DNA of 64,000 bases, taken from Centrapalus pauciflorus. Its lineage: Eukaryota; Streptophyta; Magnoliopsida; Asterales; Asteraceae. The translations under genes were made by a program, and so were the position numbers. Under the pieces are notes generated by a model. That model ran no database searches. It was not told the origin of the DNA and worked only from the letters and a program-made list of their open reading frames with translations. This document shows, piece by piece, positions 33,601-42,866 of this stretch; within the stretch, counting starts at the first letter, position 1, and the number at the start of each line of letters is the position of its first letter. The stretch spans positions 147,001 to 211,000 of the forward strand of contig JAANYP010002780.1 in NCBI GenBank assembly GCA_020465985.1, read 5' to 3'.

Positions 33601-33997
33601 TGTCTGTAATAATGATAAACTTGTTAATAATTCTTGTATTAAATTTTCAAGAACGAAATTAATTGCATTGAATTCTTATGTTTGTAAGCCTGAATCTGTG
33701 AAATATAATAAGCTCGTATGGCAACCAAAGAAAAAGGACCCATTTTATGAACAGAAAAAGGTTCCACAGAAAAATATTTCAAAAACAATTCCACCGCGAA
33801 TTGTACAAAAGTGGATACCCAAAAGAACAGTTCAAAAATGGGTACCTAAAATAAATTCAAACGATAAGCTAAAAGCCATATCAGTTAGAAAAACAAAAGA
33901 TACTATGCATGATTTACCTAAAACAAAAGTACCCAACTACAAGTGGGTACCTCATGTGCTATTACGTTTTATAGGTAAACCATGTCTGGTACCTTGA
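30698..33997 (+). CDS. gag: Copia gag polyprotein with long acidic/coiled-coil tail
   Basis: The first ATG in the frame (30698) gives about 1099 residues; the frame itself is open slightly further upstream. The N-terminal third is a copia-type capsid domain (conserved W in YVQWRERFLEF and KSIWDEV) and is followed by a CCHC zinc knuckle, CYNCEKPGHYAREC, at about residues 350-363. The remaining 700 residues are unusual for gag: an acidic Ser/Glu/Asp region (about 390-510), predicted coiled coil (about 510-640), and a Lys-rich end with repeated KWxPK motifs. The frame ends at 33997, just past the point where the protease motif starts in the next frame, so protease and pol need a frame change here. 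Confidence 0.9.
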   Translation: MSKDALAMGSETKPPILYRGEYVQWRERFLEFISFHDLSEEMLKSLNDGPAIFMETIPGVPTGNPPIPPRTVEVTNLTEAQKKRKLGDKTARKLLLISIPNDIYTCLTNTKTAKSIWDEVCKIMRGSDRAATNRARNSLMTFENFRAREGELLENTYLRFVNLVSEVKRNGVTKSNLDINVKFLNVLNPEWEKYAMIIQQTKDIEEMDFHMLFENLNNYQEVVLRKISGKKKAEKETADPLALLAEKKYKYKLKKEKRAVISSTSSESESSDSSADPEIEEMKKQMALLTKAFQKKFYRKPTNNKMRYKTGSRKVEKKDKYEKAGESSTRKSDKYEKSDKSAKKESEQKCYNCEKPGHYARECRSPVVKNSDYYTRKALLAKEKESGKALMAEDDHWLQLSEDDDILDEDAHICLKSEIFNESELSESAMIAEDEVWVGLTDEEDADRRESESDEEETTEEVALMASGQNEAENEEDSESENSDDSDGPEVNSNSDSDIDDSCILEEKLTNMAFMLKKFEKSLKAEKKKVHSLENKLLNEHNLVLDFSKDKALALRSVSDLQDKEKELQSNILNLNHKISDIQESLRIAELEASNFSVKYHAIFEERTKLYEKIKQMEDEFIKRGQTDQTIYLNQPKDTEFYNSKSGIGWENPKYLTKAISNSPTLYDVRYMNLGLKMTFMKASEEVESSEEIKRLRSDKMQNYVDYTKINETSNIIDTKEELIQTYSEKNLSELPSQSQKLYLPNSILEQINSDLELKIKNFETENGTLKEELNKMEQMLQNKPKHINVSDPQSTTSLDSINSEKEFDLYMHSDNNSLDQMFGKIGEFIKPLTNKQSNGNKAPVKILQRMATESLKPSVNSTSIQQKKEKTKFFVQSPSFEKGESSSSTDSIARKVKSSTGMKNLQKKRVSKSTNSHTSFMPDIIVKGSRKQVWRKKKREEKNKIIKQECRVKEKIVTDRISKIEHSVCNNDKLVNNSCIKFSRTKLIALNSYVCKPESVKYNKLVWQPKKKDPFYEQKKVPQKNISKTIPPRIVQKWIPKRTVQKWVPKINSNDKLKAISVRKTKDTMHDLPKTKVPNYKWVPHVLLRFIGKPCLVP

Positions 33998-36866
33998 CTC
34001 CGGATGCTCCAAACATATGACCGGACAACGAGACACACTCACGGACTTTGTAGAAAAGTTCTGTGGGACGGTAAGATTTGGAAACGATCAGTTTTGTCCG
34101 ATCAAGGGATACGGAAGTCTGAAGTATGACAAAATCACCATCCAAAAGGTCTTTTATGTTGACGGTCTTGGTCACAATCTATTTAGTATTGGACAACTGT
34201 GTGATAAGGGGTTAGAAGTCAACTTCAAAGCCAATCGGTGCAGCATCAGATCCGCAGAAGGAAAAGAAATTCTAGCAGGAAACAGGAAAACAAATTTGTA
34301 CTCAATTGATTTAGCCTCGATCAATCTGAAGAAAGATGTCTGCTTACTGTCAAAAGCAACATCTAAAACAGCATGGCTGTGGCATCGTCGCCTTTCACAT
34401 CTGAATTTCAATGAGCTGACCAACCTAGCAAAAGGAGGGTTAGTTAAAGGGCTGCCGGCGCTCAAATTTCAAAAAGAGCAACTATGCGCGACATGTGAAA
34501 AAGGAAAGATGACAAGAGCCACACACAAATCCAAAACAGAACACTCATCCACAAGAGCACTAGAGTTACTGCATATGGATTTGTGTGGACCAATGAGAGT
34601 ACAAAGTATAAATAAGAAACGATATGTATTGGTGATAGTTGATGACTATTCACGATACACATGGGTGTTTTTCCTGAGATCCAAATCAGATGCAACCGAA
34701 ACCATCATAGACTTCATCCGAAAAATACAAGTAAAGTTACAACTCACTATTCAGACAATCCGCTCAGACAATGGAACAGAGTTCAAGAACAAATCATTAG
34801 ACTCGTTCTTGAATTCAGTAGGAATTACACATCAGTTCTCAGCTGCTGAAACTCCACAACAAAATGGTGTCGTTGAAAGAAGAAATAGGACACTAGTGGA
34901 ATCAGCTAGGACGATGTTGGCCTACTCCAATTTACCATTGTTCTTGTGGGCAGAAGCGGTTGCAACAGCGTGTTTCACACAAAACCGTTCAATAATAAAT
35001 AAAAGATTCGGAAAGACTCCGTATGAACTGATTAATAAACGAATACCTAATATTAAATTTTTCCATGTCTTTGGTTGCAGATGCTTTATATTGAATAATA
35101 AAGACAATCTGGGAAAGTTTAATCAAAAGGCGGATGAAGGAATCTTCATCGGGTATTCAAAGGAGTCGGTTGCTTTCCGTGTGTACAACAAGAGAACCAA
35201 GACAGTCAACGAGAGCGTAAATGTTAAATTCGACGAACGAGTGGTAATGGCTTCTGAACACACCAGTTCAGGACCCGAACCTAACATGCAGACTTCATTG
35301 GAGTCAAATAGACAAAATACTGAACATAATGAATTAAATAAGTTGTTTGAGAACTTTTATGACGACTATTTTGAAACGCCAAAATCTAATGTTCAAAATT
35401 TGGTACCTGACAGGATCACTGAAGATCCAGTCGTAGTTTCAGATCTTTCTCAACAACAAAGTTCAGAAGAAACTGGAGAAGCTTCAACAGCAAATGTGCA
35501 GTCAACTACTGAGATTGTACAACCAATTGAACCTCCACATGCTTCTGAAACCCCTATTACTTCTGAACAGTCAGAAGCTCCTACTTCAGATGTTCCACCT
35601 ACAACATCTGCAGTAACTCCTGAACCATATTTAGATCTCAATCCCAACCAAGACCCAATAGAACCGTTTCCACATACAGTTAAGTGGACAAGAAATCACC
35701 CAATAGAGAACATCATTGGTGATCCATCTTCATCAGTCCAAACCAGAAGGGCTACAATAAATGAATGCTTATTTTCAAATTTTTTGAGTAAGATTGAGCC
35801 TAAAAATGTAAAAGAAGCCCTTCTGGATGCTGATTGGATTGTGGCGATGCAAGAAGAACTCAACCAGTTCGAACGGTTAAAGGTCTGGAGACTTGTTGAG
35901 CGCCCAAAAGACAAATCCATAATAGGCACGAAATGGATCTTCAAGAACAAGAAAGATGAACACGGTGTCATTATTCGGAATAAAGCTCGTCTCGTGGCCA
36001 AAGGATACAGTCAACAAGAAGGGATTGATTATGATGAAACATTCGCACCAGTTGCACGCATTGAAGCTATAAGGATGTTTTTAGCTTTTGCCGCACATAA
36101 AAATTTTACAGTATATCAAATGGATGTCAAAACTGCGTTTTTAAACGGGGAGCTAACAGATGAAGTATATACATATCAGCCCGAAGGGTTTACTGATCCT
36201 TCGAAACCTGATCATGTATATATTTTGGATAAGTCACTGTATGGCCTTAAACAAGCACCTCGAGCTTGGTATGATGCACTTTCAACATATCTGTTGAAAT
36301 GCGGATTTACAAAAGGTGCAGTTGACACAACCTTGTTTATAAAACGTCAGGGGTCAGATATCATAGTTATACAGATATATGTAGATGATATAATATTTGG
36401 GTCTACAAATCCAGAATTTTGTAAGAAATTCGCATTTTTAATGTCCCAGAAATTCGAAATGAGCATGATGGGGGAAATAAATTTTTTCTTAGGATTACAA
36501 GTAAAACAATTAACTGATGGTATTTTTATCAATCAGTCAAAATACATACAAGACATGTTAAAGAAATTTAACATGGTCAATAGTACTCCTATGAAAACTC
36601 CCATGGCTCCGGATTCAAAATCAAAACTCGATGCGGACATCTCAGGGAAACCTGTAGATGTAACCCATTATCGAGGTATAATTGGGTCATTAATGTACTT
36701 AACAGCCAGTAGACCAGATATTATGTTTGCTACATGTGTCTGTGCTAGATATCAGGCAAATCCAAAAGAATCACACTTAACAGCTGCAAAACGAATTTTA
36801 AGATATATCTCAAAGGAACTCCAAATCTTGGTTTGTGGTATCCTAGGGAGTCTTCATTTCATCTGA
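33978..36866 (+). CDS. pol: Copia pol, part 1: protease, integrase, reverse transcriptase
   Basis: The protease motif WYLDSGCSKHMTG begins at 33987 in the +1 frame relative to gag, so this is probably translated only by frameshift or is displaced by an indel; the first ATG is at 34017. Numbering from that Met: an HHCC zinc finger (HRRLSH about 123, CATCEKGK about 161), integrase DDE triad D188, D251 and E287 (35 residues between the last two), and a copia RT domain with YVDD at 788-791. The frame is lost near 36803-36810 and runs out of frame to a stop at 36866. Confidence 0.9.
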   Translation, partial: NHVWYLDSGCSKHMTGQRDTLTDFVEKFCGTVRFGNDQFCPIKGYGSLKYDKITIQKVFYVDGLGHNLFSIGQLCDKGLEVNFKANRCSIRSAEGKEILAGNRKTNLYSIDLASINLKKDVCLLSKATSKTAWLWHRRLSHLNFNELTNLAKGGLVKGLPALKFQKEQLCATCEKGKMTRATHKSKTEHSSTRALELLHMDLCGPMRVQSINKKRYVLVIVDDYSRYTWVFFLRSKSDATETIIDFIRKIQVKLQLTIQTIRSDNGTEFKNKSLDSFLNSVGITHQFSAAETPQQNGVVERRNRTLVESARTMLAYSNLPLFLWAEAVATACFTQNRSIINKRFGKTPYELINKRIPNIKFFHVFGCRCFILNNKDNLGKFNQKADEGIFIGYSKESVAFRVYNKRTKTVNESVNVKFDERVVMASEHTSSGPEPNMQTSLESNRQNTEHNELNKLFENFYDDYFETPKSNVQNLVPDRITEDPVVVSDLSQQQSSEETGEASTANVQSTTEIVQPIEPPHASETPITSEQSEAPTSDVPPTTSAVTPEPYLDLNPNQDPIEPFPHTVKWTRNHPIENIIGDPSSSVQTRRATINECLFSNFLSKIEPKNVKEALLDADWIVAMQEELNQFERLKVWRLVERPKDKSIIGTKWIFKNKKDEHGVIIRNKARLVAKGYSQQEGIDYDETFAPVARIEAIRMFLAFAAHKNFTVYQMDVKTAFLNGELTDEVYTYQPEGFTDPSKPDHVYILDKSLYGLKQAPRAWYDALSTYLLKCGFTKGAVDTTLFIKRQGSDIIVIQIYVDDIIFGSTNPEFCKKFAFLMSQKFEMSMMGEINFFLGLQVKQLTDGIFINQSKYIQDMLKKFNMVNSTPMKTPMAPDSKSKLDADISGKPVDVTHYRGIIGSLMYLTASRPDIMFATCVCARYQANPKESHLTAAKRILRYISKELQILVCGILGSLHFI

Positions 36867-37327
36867 CTGCTGTTTCTGACGCTGATCACGCAGGTGATAA
36901 GATGGACAGAAAAAGTACGTCAGGAGCAGTACAATTCTTAGGTGACAAACCCGTATGTTGGTCATCCAAGAAACAACATTGTGTTTCATTGTCTACAGCT
37001 GAGGCAGAGTATGTTGCTGTATCTTCCTGCTGCTCTCAAGTGTTGTGGATGAAGAGCCAACTGCATGATTACGGGTTTACACCAAAGAAAATTCCAATAT
37101 ACTGTGATTCTCAGAGCGCAATAGCCATTGCATCAAATCCGGTGCAACATTCAAAAACGAAACACATCGACATTCGGTATCATTTTATAAAAGATCATGT
37201 AGAAAATGGAAATATAGAATTATATTTTGTTCCTACTGAATATCAACTAGCTGATTTGTTTACCAAAGCGTTAGATGAAAAGCGGTTTAATCTTTTGGTA
37301 TACAAATTAGTTATGTTGAATCGTTAA
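36810..37327 (+). CDS. pol: Copia pol, part 2: RNase H, in a different frame
   Basis: This frame continues pol homology directly after part 1 loses it: SDADHAGDKMDRKSTSG, then STAEAEY, YCDSQSA and KHIDIRYHF, the copia RNase H acidic residues, then a stop. It is +2 relative to part 1, and the change maps to a short AT dinucleotide stretch at 36803-36808. No start codon is expected; it would be made only as the C-terminus of pol. Confidence 0.88.
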
Positions 37328-37460
37328 GATTTAATAATTCAGTAGTTTCAAAATTATAATTTTAAAATTTCATTTTTAAGTGATTTTTATCTGATGTTGA
37401 ATTCATGAATTATAAAAGTTTATATTCTTTGGAATTTAACAAGATCTGGATTGTCATGTG

Positions 37461-37600
37461 CAGGGGGAGCAGAAAAGAAATTTATCTGATTTTGCATAAA
37501 TCTGATAAAAAAATTATCTGTTATTTTGTAGGGGGAGCAGAACTGAAAAATGGAATAATAAGTTGAGGGGGAGCAACTTTCAGAAATTCAAGGGGGAGCA
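37461..37600 (+). other. Cluster of four PPT-like AGGGGGAGC motifs
   Basis: AGGGGGAGCA or GAGGGGGAGCA occurs at 37462, 37530, 37565 and 37591, all on the plus strand just after pol. Multiple polypurine tracts are a described Sirevirus feature. Here they lie 5.3 kb from the LTR, before the third gene. Confidence 0.85.
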
Positions 37601-37857
37601 AATACATTTTGTTAATACTTTTAATTTTTTTTATTTTTTGTGTGTGTTTTTCATTTTTTTGTGTGATGTGTATGTGAATTTTTCTCTCAAGTATAATTTT
37701 TTTTTTCCTATCTAGTTCATTTTAATTTTTTTTTTGTTGTTATTTTTTTTAGTCACAATTTTGTTGAAAAATGGAAATATGGGCTAAGTTGGTTTAGTTA
37801 ATGGGCCGGAATTTTCAAAATTTTGAAAATTTAAAAACTTGGGCCGGGTGAAAGTTG

Positions 37858-37992
37858 ATTATAAATTTGAATTTTCATATTCAAATTTACTTTTTCGAAT
37901 ATTCATTTCTCTTTCATCTTCTCCAAAAAGCTTCCTTCACTTTCAAGAAAGCTAAAACCCAACAACCGACAAAGTTCATATCATCAAAATTG
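37858..37992 (+). promoter_or_regulatory. Putative internal promoter and 5'-UTR exon of the third gene
   Basis: TATAAAT at 37860 is followed by a CT-rich stretch (TTCTCTTTCATCTTCTCC, about 37906) and an A/C-rich untranslated segment ending ATCAAAATT|GTGAGT at 37991/37992, a strong 5' splice site. Inference from sequence signals only. Confidence 0.5.
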
Positions 37993-39243
37993 TGAGTAAA
38001 ACTTTATTTTTCTTTAATATTTCAGTTAGTATGAGCATATTTTCAGTATATTTGTTTGAATGTAAGTATGTGTTCATATTTTCAGTTTTCATCGTCTTTT
38101 TAGTTTTCATGTTCATGGCCGTTAATGGTAATTTGTTGAATTCTTATTTGAAACTGAAATTAATTGTGTAATGATGTTTGTGTGGGTATTATGACTATGA
38201 ATCTGAAATTTTCTAAGTCATTTTTACCTAACAAAAACAGAATCATTGATTTGTGAATGGAACAGTTTCGATTTTTTTTAATAAACTGAAATTTGAATTT
38301 TTAACAACTTTAAAGTTGTTTTTGTTTAAAGTTCAGTAAAACAAATGTGTTTAAAACACATTTTCGAGGGGGGTACAAGTTTTAAAACACTGAAACACAG
38401 CTCTGAACTCAAATTCATAAAATCACAGTGTTCTGGACTTGTAAGAAAAGAACAAAGATATTTCTCGAATAAAGCTTCATTCGAGTTGAATGAAAGAGTC
38501 ATTCGAGTTGAATGACAGAGTCATTCGAGTTGTGTCAAAGAGTCATTCAAGTTGAATGACAGAGTCATTCGAGTTGTGTCAAAGAGTCATGCGAGTTGAA
38601 TGACAGAGTCATTCGAGTTGCATGGAAATATCATTCGAGTTGATGTGTGCTTTATGCGAGTTGTCTAGTGTATCTAACACTTAGAAAATTTTCAGCACAT
38701 AAATTAGGACATATATAAATCGAGTTTTACATATCATCATTCGAGAAAACTCAAGACTGATTCGAGTTGAGTCAAACTTCATTCGAGGAGCATATAGACA
38801 TATTCGAGTTTTATAGACTCATCATTCGAGTTTTACTGACACTTATTCGAGTTTCATATACTTATCATTCGAGTTGTATCTAGGCTCATTCGAGTTGTTG
38901 CATGTGTCATCCTCCATACTTCAAGTATGATTCGAGAAAATTTCTATTTCATTCGAGTTACATAAGAAAATTTTTCCAAGTGTGGAATTTTTTTTGTTTT
39001 AAGAAAAATGTCACATTTTTTAAGAACTTGTTATAAATTTGTGTTTTTCTAACATTGGTCTCTAAACGATTGACTCTGGAGTTCTTTCAATAATTTTCAA
39101 TTATTGTCAGGAATCCCGATGCTTGAAATAGAAAATCACAAGTTTTTACAATTTCTATTAAAATGTTACAATTTTTCTACATTTTTAACAGATGTTATTT
39201 GAGTATATGATATGACTAACATGATGTTATTTTTTTATTACAG
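37992..39243 (+). other. Putative 5'-UTR intron of the third gene, 1252 nt
   Basis: Donor GTGAGT at 37992; branch-point-like GACTAAC at 39214-39220; a T-rich tract; acceptor TTACAG ending at 39243, eight bases before the ATG at 39252. The intron contains the second TTCGAGTT array. Confidence 0.55.
38470..38960. repeat. Second TTCGAGTT array
   Basis: About 15 copies of TTCGAGTT, several in a 22-24-bp unit such as GAGTCATTCGAGTTGAATGA. Same core as in the gag leader but different linkers. Confidence 0.88.
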
Positions 39244-39251
39244 GTGTTCAA

Positions 39252-41918
39252 ATGGCATCCCCAGTTCAATCCCAAAATTCAAATTCCTCTGATTCTCATT
39301 CATCGTCAAATCATACCCTTCTATCTACCCCAGTAAGATCAACCTCAGTGGCTCGTTCTTCACAAACACATATTATCCCAGACAATCAACTCGTCAAACC
39401 AAAACATTGCCTTCCTTTCCGGGACAATAACCACCGTTTAGATTCCAAAGTCATTAAAGTAAGCCATCCTATAATTGTGGACATTCTAAAAGGCCATCCA
39501 CTTGGTTATCTGCTTCAGTATAAACCGTCTATTCCACAAGTATACTTACAACAATTTTGGCACACTGTCAAATTTGTTCCTGCGGACGGTAATCACCATT
39601 TCAAAGTGACGATTGATCAATTCAAGACGAAGATCACTCTTGCAAGGCTACGTCACAATTTATTTCTTCCACGACGAATAGACACTGTGAACTTTCCAGA
39701 GTTAGCAGATTTTGAAGATTTTGTTTCAGACGAAGAGCTTGTCCATGATTTGATTTGTCTAGGCTACTCAAAGCCACTTCCAAAGAGCTCCAAATTTCAC
39801 AGAAATGGTTTAAATGGTGAATGGTACACACTGTTTGGTATCATAAATCGTTGCATGACTTCAAAGCATACTGGAATTGACCGATGCAGCATTCATTGCC
39901 TGAGGATATTTCATGGGATTGCATTCAACAAGCATTATGACTTTGCTCAGTGTATATGGGAAGATTTAAAGGAGATTGTGCTTGCTAAAACCACAAACAG
40001 AGCAAGGAAGTTCGTTCCACTTCAAAGGTTTATCCAGATTCTTATCCGAGGGATCTTAAGGGCTAATGAAAATATTCCAAAGAGAGCCAATTCTCAGAGA
40101 TGCCCAGACTATGTCATGATGAGTTTGCATGAAGTGCCGGACTCACCAAATGCCAACATAATGCCAATTCCAGAGTCGTTGCTCAAATATGCTGATCAAG
40201 AAAGTGAACATGTGAAATTGTATAGAATAGATCATGCTCCGATAGAGACCCAAGAACCGGGATCTCTTAGCCCAGGAGCTTTAAGGATAGCGGAACCTCA
40301 GCAAGGAGCTGAAGTTCAGGTTGCCCGTTCTGAGAGTGAGGGTGAAGGAAGTGTGAGGGGTGGTGAGGAAGAAGAAGAGAAATCTGATTCTGAGAGAACA
40401 TTATCTGATATTCAAGAAGAAGAGGGAGATGGTGATGATGATGATGGTGATGATGGTGGTGATCATCATGAAGGAGGGGGAATGATGATTGATGTTGTGC
40501 AAATGGCTGTAGAGAGTGTGAGGGAGACCCTAAGCTCAGAAAGCCGGGAATTACCTACATCCACTGTTAGCTCTCCTATGGGAGTTAGCATTGAACAAGT
40601 CAGTATCTCACTGATGATTGCACGCCCAACTATCCACTCAGTCTCCTCTCAACAGGAGACTGTTTCAATTGCACACAGGGATGAGCCACATGATCTATCC
40701 GAAAGTCACTTGGACTTGATGGATATTGAAACTAGTACACAATTGCCCGTGTGTACGACTTCGTTTGAATCACTGAGTCTAGCTGACATACACTTTAGGA
40801 CACTTGCGTCAACTTCATCTATTGAAGTTAGTGTGGTTGAACTGAGTGTTCCCACTGGAACATCCTTAGTAACGGAAGCATTTGTTGCTCCGTCACTTGA
40901 AGAGGGTGGAAGTCCAGTCAGAGAAATGCCAATATTAACTCTGAGCACTGGCCACACAGAAGTTCTTTATACAAGTTCAACTGTTGTGTCAACTGGAAGT
41001 CTTCGTGACCCAGTAGTGAGTTTATCCCCGTTTGTGACTGAATCAACCTTGACAACAACATTGAATGAAGTTGTTTCTGGAGTAAACACGCATGTTTCGA
41101 ATCAACTGGCTGAGGTAATGGCTCAAATGACCAATATTCAGAAGTTCTTGAAGGGAAAGGATGTTGCGGAGGAGTCCGTTAAGAAAAATGAGTCAAAACA
41201 AGCAATTGAAGAGTTGAAGGAGGAATTGAAAGATTTTGTGTTTGAGCAGTTTGACGAAATGCGGGAACGTATGATAAGTTTGGAGAATACAGTAGTAACG
41301 GCGTTAGGTAATCTTTCTGAACGAGTGGCGGCAGTGGAAGAGACCTGCAAGGCTCAAGCTTCCTCGTCAAAGAGGAAACATGATGAGCACGACGAAGACT
41401 CCGATGATGCTCCTCATGAGGGGGAGAAGAGGAGAAAACTTGATCAATCAACGCCTGGGATTTTAATGCTGACATATCCAGAGAAGGAGCCGGAAACTCA
41501 GGAGAAAGAAGCCGGAGGATCTAAACAGTCAGCTGGTGAACAGAGAGAACTGGGATTGATTCTTTATGAAGATGTTCCAGTTCCTTTGAACACTCAGCCC
41601 GATATCTATCAGTTTATTGAATTGTCTGAAGATGATGACATAATTGCGTTGACAGATGTAGACTCTAGGGCTGAAAGGATAGAAGAAGAGGAGGTGTTAG
41701 TTGAAGAAATAATGAAAGATGTTGAATCAACACCAACGGTTGAAAAGCCTGAGGTGGTTGTACAGGTTAAAGAAGAGTTTGAAGAGTTTCCTGTTGAGAG
41801 CAGTATGGCTCAAGAAACAGTTGTTTTAAATGAAGTGGAAGTGATGGATAGATTCTTTAATGAATTTGTACTTGTTGATGAATCAAAGAAGCAACACAGA
41901 CTAAGGTTTCAGGCTTAA
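39252..41918 (+). CDS. Third ORF of the copia element, 'env-like' position, part 1
   Basis: 888 residues from an ATG directly after a splice acceptor. It has a Ser-rich N-terminus, then a conserved-looking globular part (about residues 50-290; motif YLQQFWHTVKF), a long acidic Ser/Thr/Glu-rich middle, a coiled coil (about 640-705), a basic patch (SSKRKHDE) and an acidic C-terminal part. I see no signal peptide, transmembrane segment or fusion peptide, so 'envelope' is only positional. Function unknown. It ends at a TAA, and the same frame stays open immediately downstream. Confidence 0.75.
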   Translation: MASPVQSQNSNSSDSHSSSNHTLLSTPVRSTSVARSSQTHIIPDNQLVKPKHCLPFRDNNHRLDSKVIKVSHPIIVDILKGHPLGYLLQYKPSIPQVYLQQFWHTVKFVPADGNHHFKVTIDQFKTKITLARLRHNLFLPRRIDTVNFPELADFEDFVSDEELVHDLICLGYSKPLPKSSKFHRNGLNGEWYTLFGIINRCMTSKHTGIDRCSIHCLRIFHGIAFNKHYDFAQCIWEDLKEIVLAKTTNRARKFVPLQRFIQILIRGILRANENIPKRANSQRCPDYVMMSLHEVPDSPNANIMPIPESLLKYADQESEHVKLYRIDHAPIETQEPGSLSPGALRIAEPQQGAEVQVARSESEGEGSVRGGEEEEEKSDSERTLSDIQEEEGDGDDDDGDDGGDHHEGGGMMIDVVQMAVESVRETLSSESRELPTSTVSSPMGVSIEQVSISLMIARPTIHSVSSQQETVSIAHRDEPHDLSESHLDLMDIETSTQLPVCTTSFESLSLADIHFRTLASTSSIEVSVVELSVPTGTSLVTEAFVAPSLEEGGSPVREMPILTLSTGHTEVLYTSSTVVSTGSLRDPVVSLSPFVTESTLTTTLNEVVSGVNTHVSNQLAEVMAQMTNIQKFLKGKDVAEESVKKNESKQAIEELKEELKDFVFEQFDEMRERMISLENTVVTALGNLSERVAAVEETCKAQASSSKRKHDEHDEDSDDAPHEGEKRRKLDQSTPGILMLTYPEKEPETQEKEAGGSKQSAGEQRELGLILYEDVPVPLNTQPDIYQFIELSEDDDIIALTDVDSRAERIEEEEVLVEEIMKDVESTPTVEKPEVVVQVKEEFEEFPVESSMAQETVVLNEVEVMDRFFNEFVLVDESKKQHRLRFQA

Positions 41919-41921
41919 CAA

Positions 41922-42848
41922 GTGGTGCAGAGGGAGATTCAAGATATGTTAACTCTATTGAATAAAGATGAAATAAGCAAGAAAAAGGTGAAAAGGCTTG
42001 AACTGCCAGAAAATAGGTCTGCTGAGTTTATAAGGAAAAGAAACAAGATGCCGTATATTGAAGACATACTGGAGAAAAGGATCTTTTGTAAAAAGCAAGC
42101 TCCATGTTCTTTTCAAAAGTTATTCCGAGTTCTAGAATCGAATATGCCCAATCTGGTTAACTATGCCAGTTTCCTGAGAAATAAGACACAAGAGGTTGAG
42201 AAGGTGAATAGCGATTTCAGGATAGTGGATCTGGTGCAGATTGAAAAGGAAAGATTTGTTAAGGTTTTCTATCCGAAGTTTACTGTAACTAGGTCTGATG
42301 GAAATACGTATGTTTTCACGGAAGCTGACATGTTTAACATGCACTTGGTCGATATTGAAGATCTCTTTGATGAATTGTGCAGAAATAAAAGGAATGAACA
42401 TTGTAGATTTGCGCTGAAGACATTGTTTCACTTTATGCATACCAAACTGGTATTAATGTCAGTGCAAGATCTACAAATTGGAGTTGAGAGAGGCATGAGG
42501 AAGATAAACATGACTGCACCTCACAGAGATATTAAATTTGCTGGTGAGCTTAAAGAGTTTCAAGTTATAATGGTGAAGCATCCAGCTGTCATGTATAAAG
42601 ATAGGAATAAAAGGTTGAGAGCTATGAGGAGTGTTGAGCTGAACAAGTTTTCTGATGGTACGTTGATTAAGGTGTTGAATGGTTTGAAAGGCAAGCTGGC
42701 TGCAGATCAAAAGAGGAAGACAAAGAAAGGAGCCTTGTCTGTTAACGATCGAAGACTCATGGTCGAGTTTATTTCTAAAATTGAATGGAGGCTGTCGGAT
42801 CGGAAAAGTATTAGAAGATTTGAACAGAAGCTGGGCTTGTCAATTTGA
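41922..42848 (+). CDS. Third ORF, part 2, after an in-frame TAA
   Basis: About 308 codons in exactly the same frame as part 1, separated only by TAA (41916-41918) and one sense codon. It is rich in Lys/Arg and aromatic residues, has no ATG at its start and looks like the C-terminal domain of one original protein (about 1200 residues overall). It would be expressed only by readthrough or if the TAA is a recent nonsense mutation. It ends 31 bases before the 3' LTR. Confidence 0.7.
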   Translation: MVQREIQDMLTLLNKDEISKKKVKRLELPENRSAEFIRKRNKMPYIEDILEKRIFCKKQAPCSFQKLFRVLESNMPNLVNYASFLRNKTQEVEKVNSDFRIVDLVQIEKERFVKVFYPKFTVTRSDGNTYVFTEADMFNMHLVDIEDLFDELCRNKRNEHCRFALKTLFHFMHTKLVLMSVQDLQIGVERGMRKINMTAPHRDIKFAGELKEFQVIMVKHPAVMYKDRNKRLRAMRSVELNKFSDGTLIKVLNGLKGKLAADQKRKTKKGALSVNDRRLMVEFISKIEWRLSDRKSIRRFEQKLGLSI

Positions 42849-42866
42849 AGACTTTGCTACTTTCAT

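Noticed and set aside
39252..42848. True envelope protein in the third ORF
   Set aside because: No signal peptide, transmembrane segment or fusion-like region visible; only its position is env-like.
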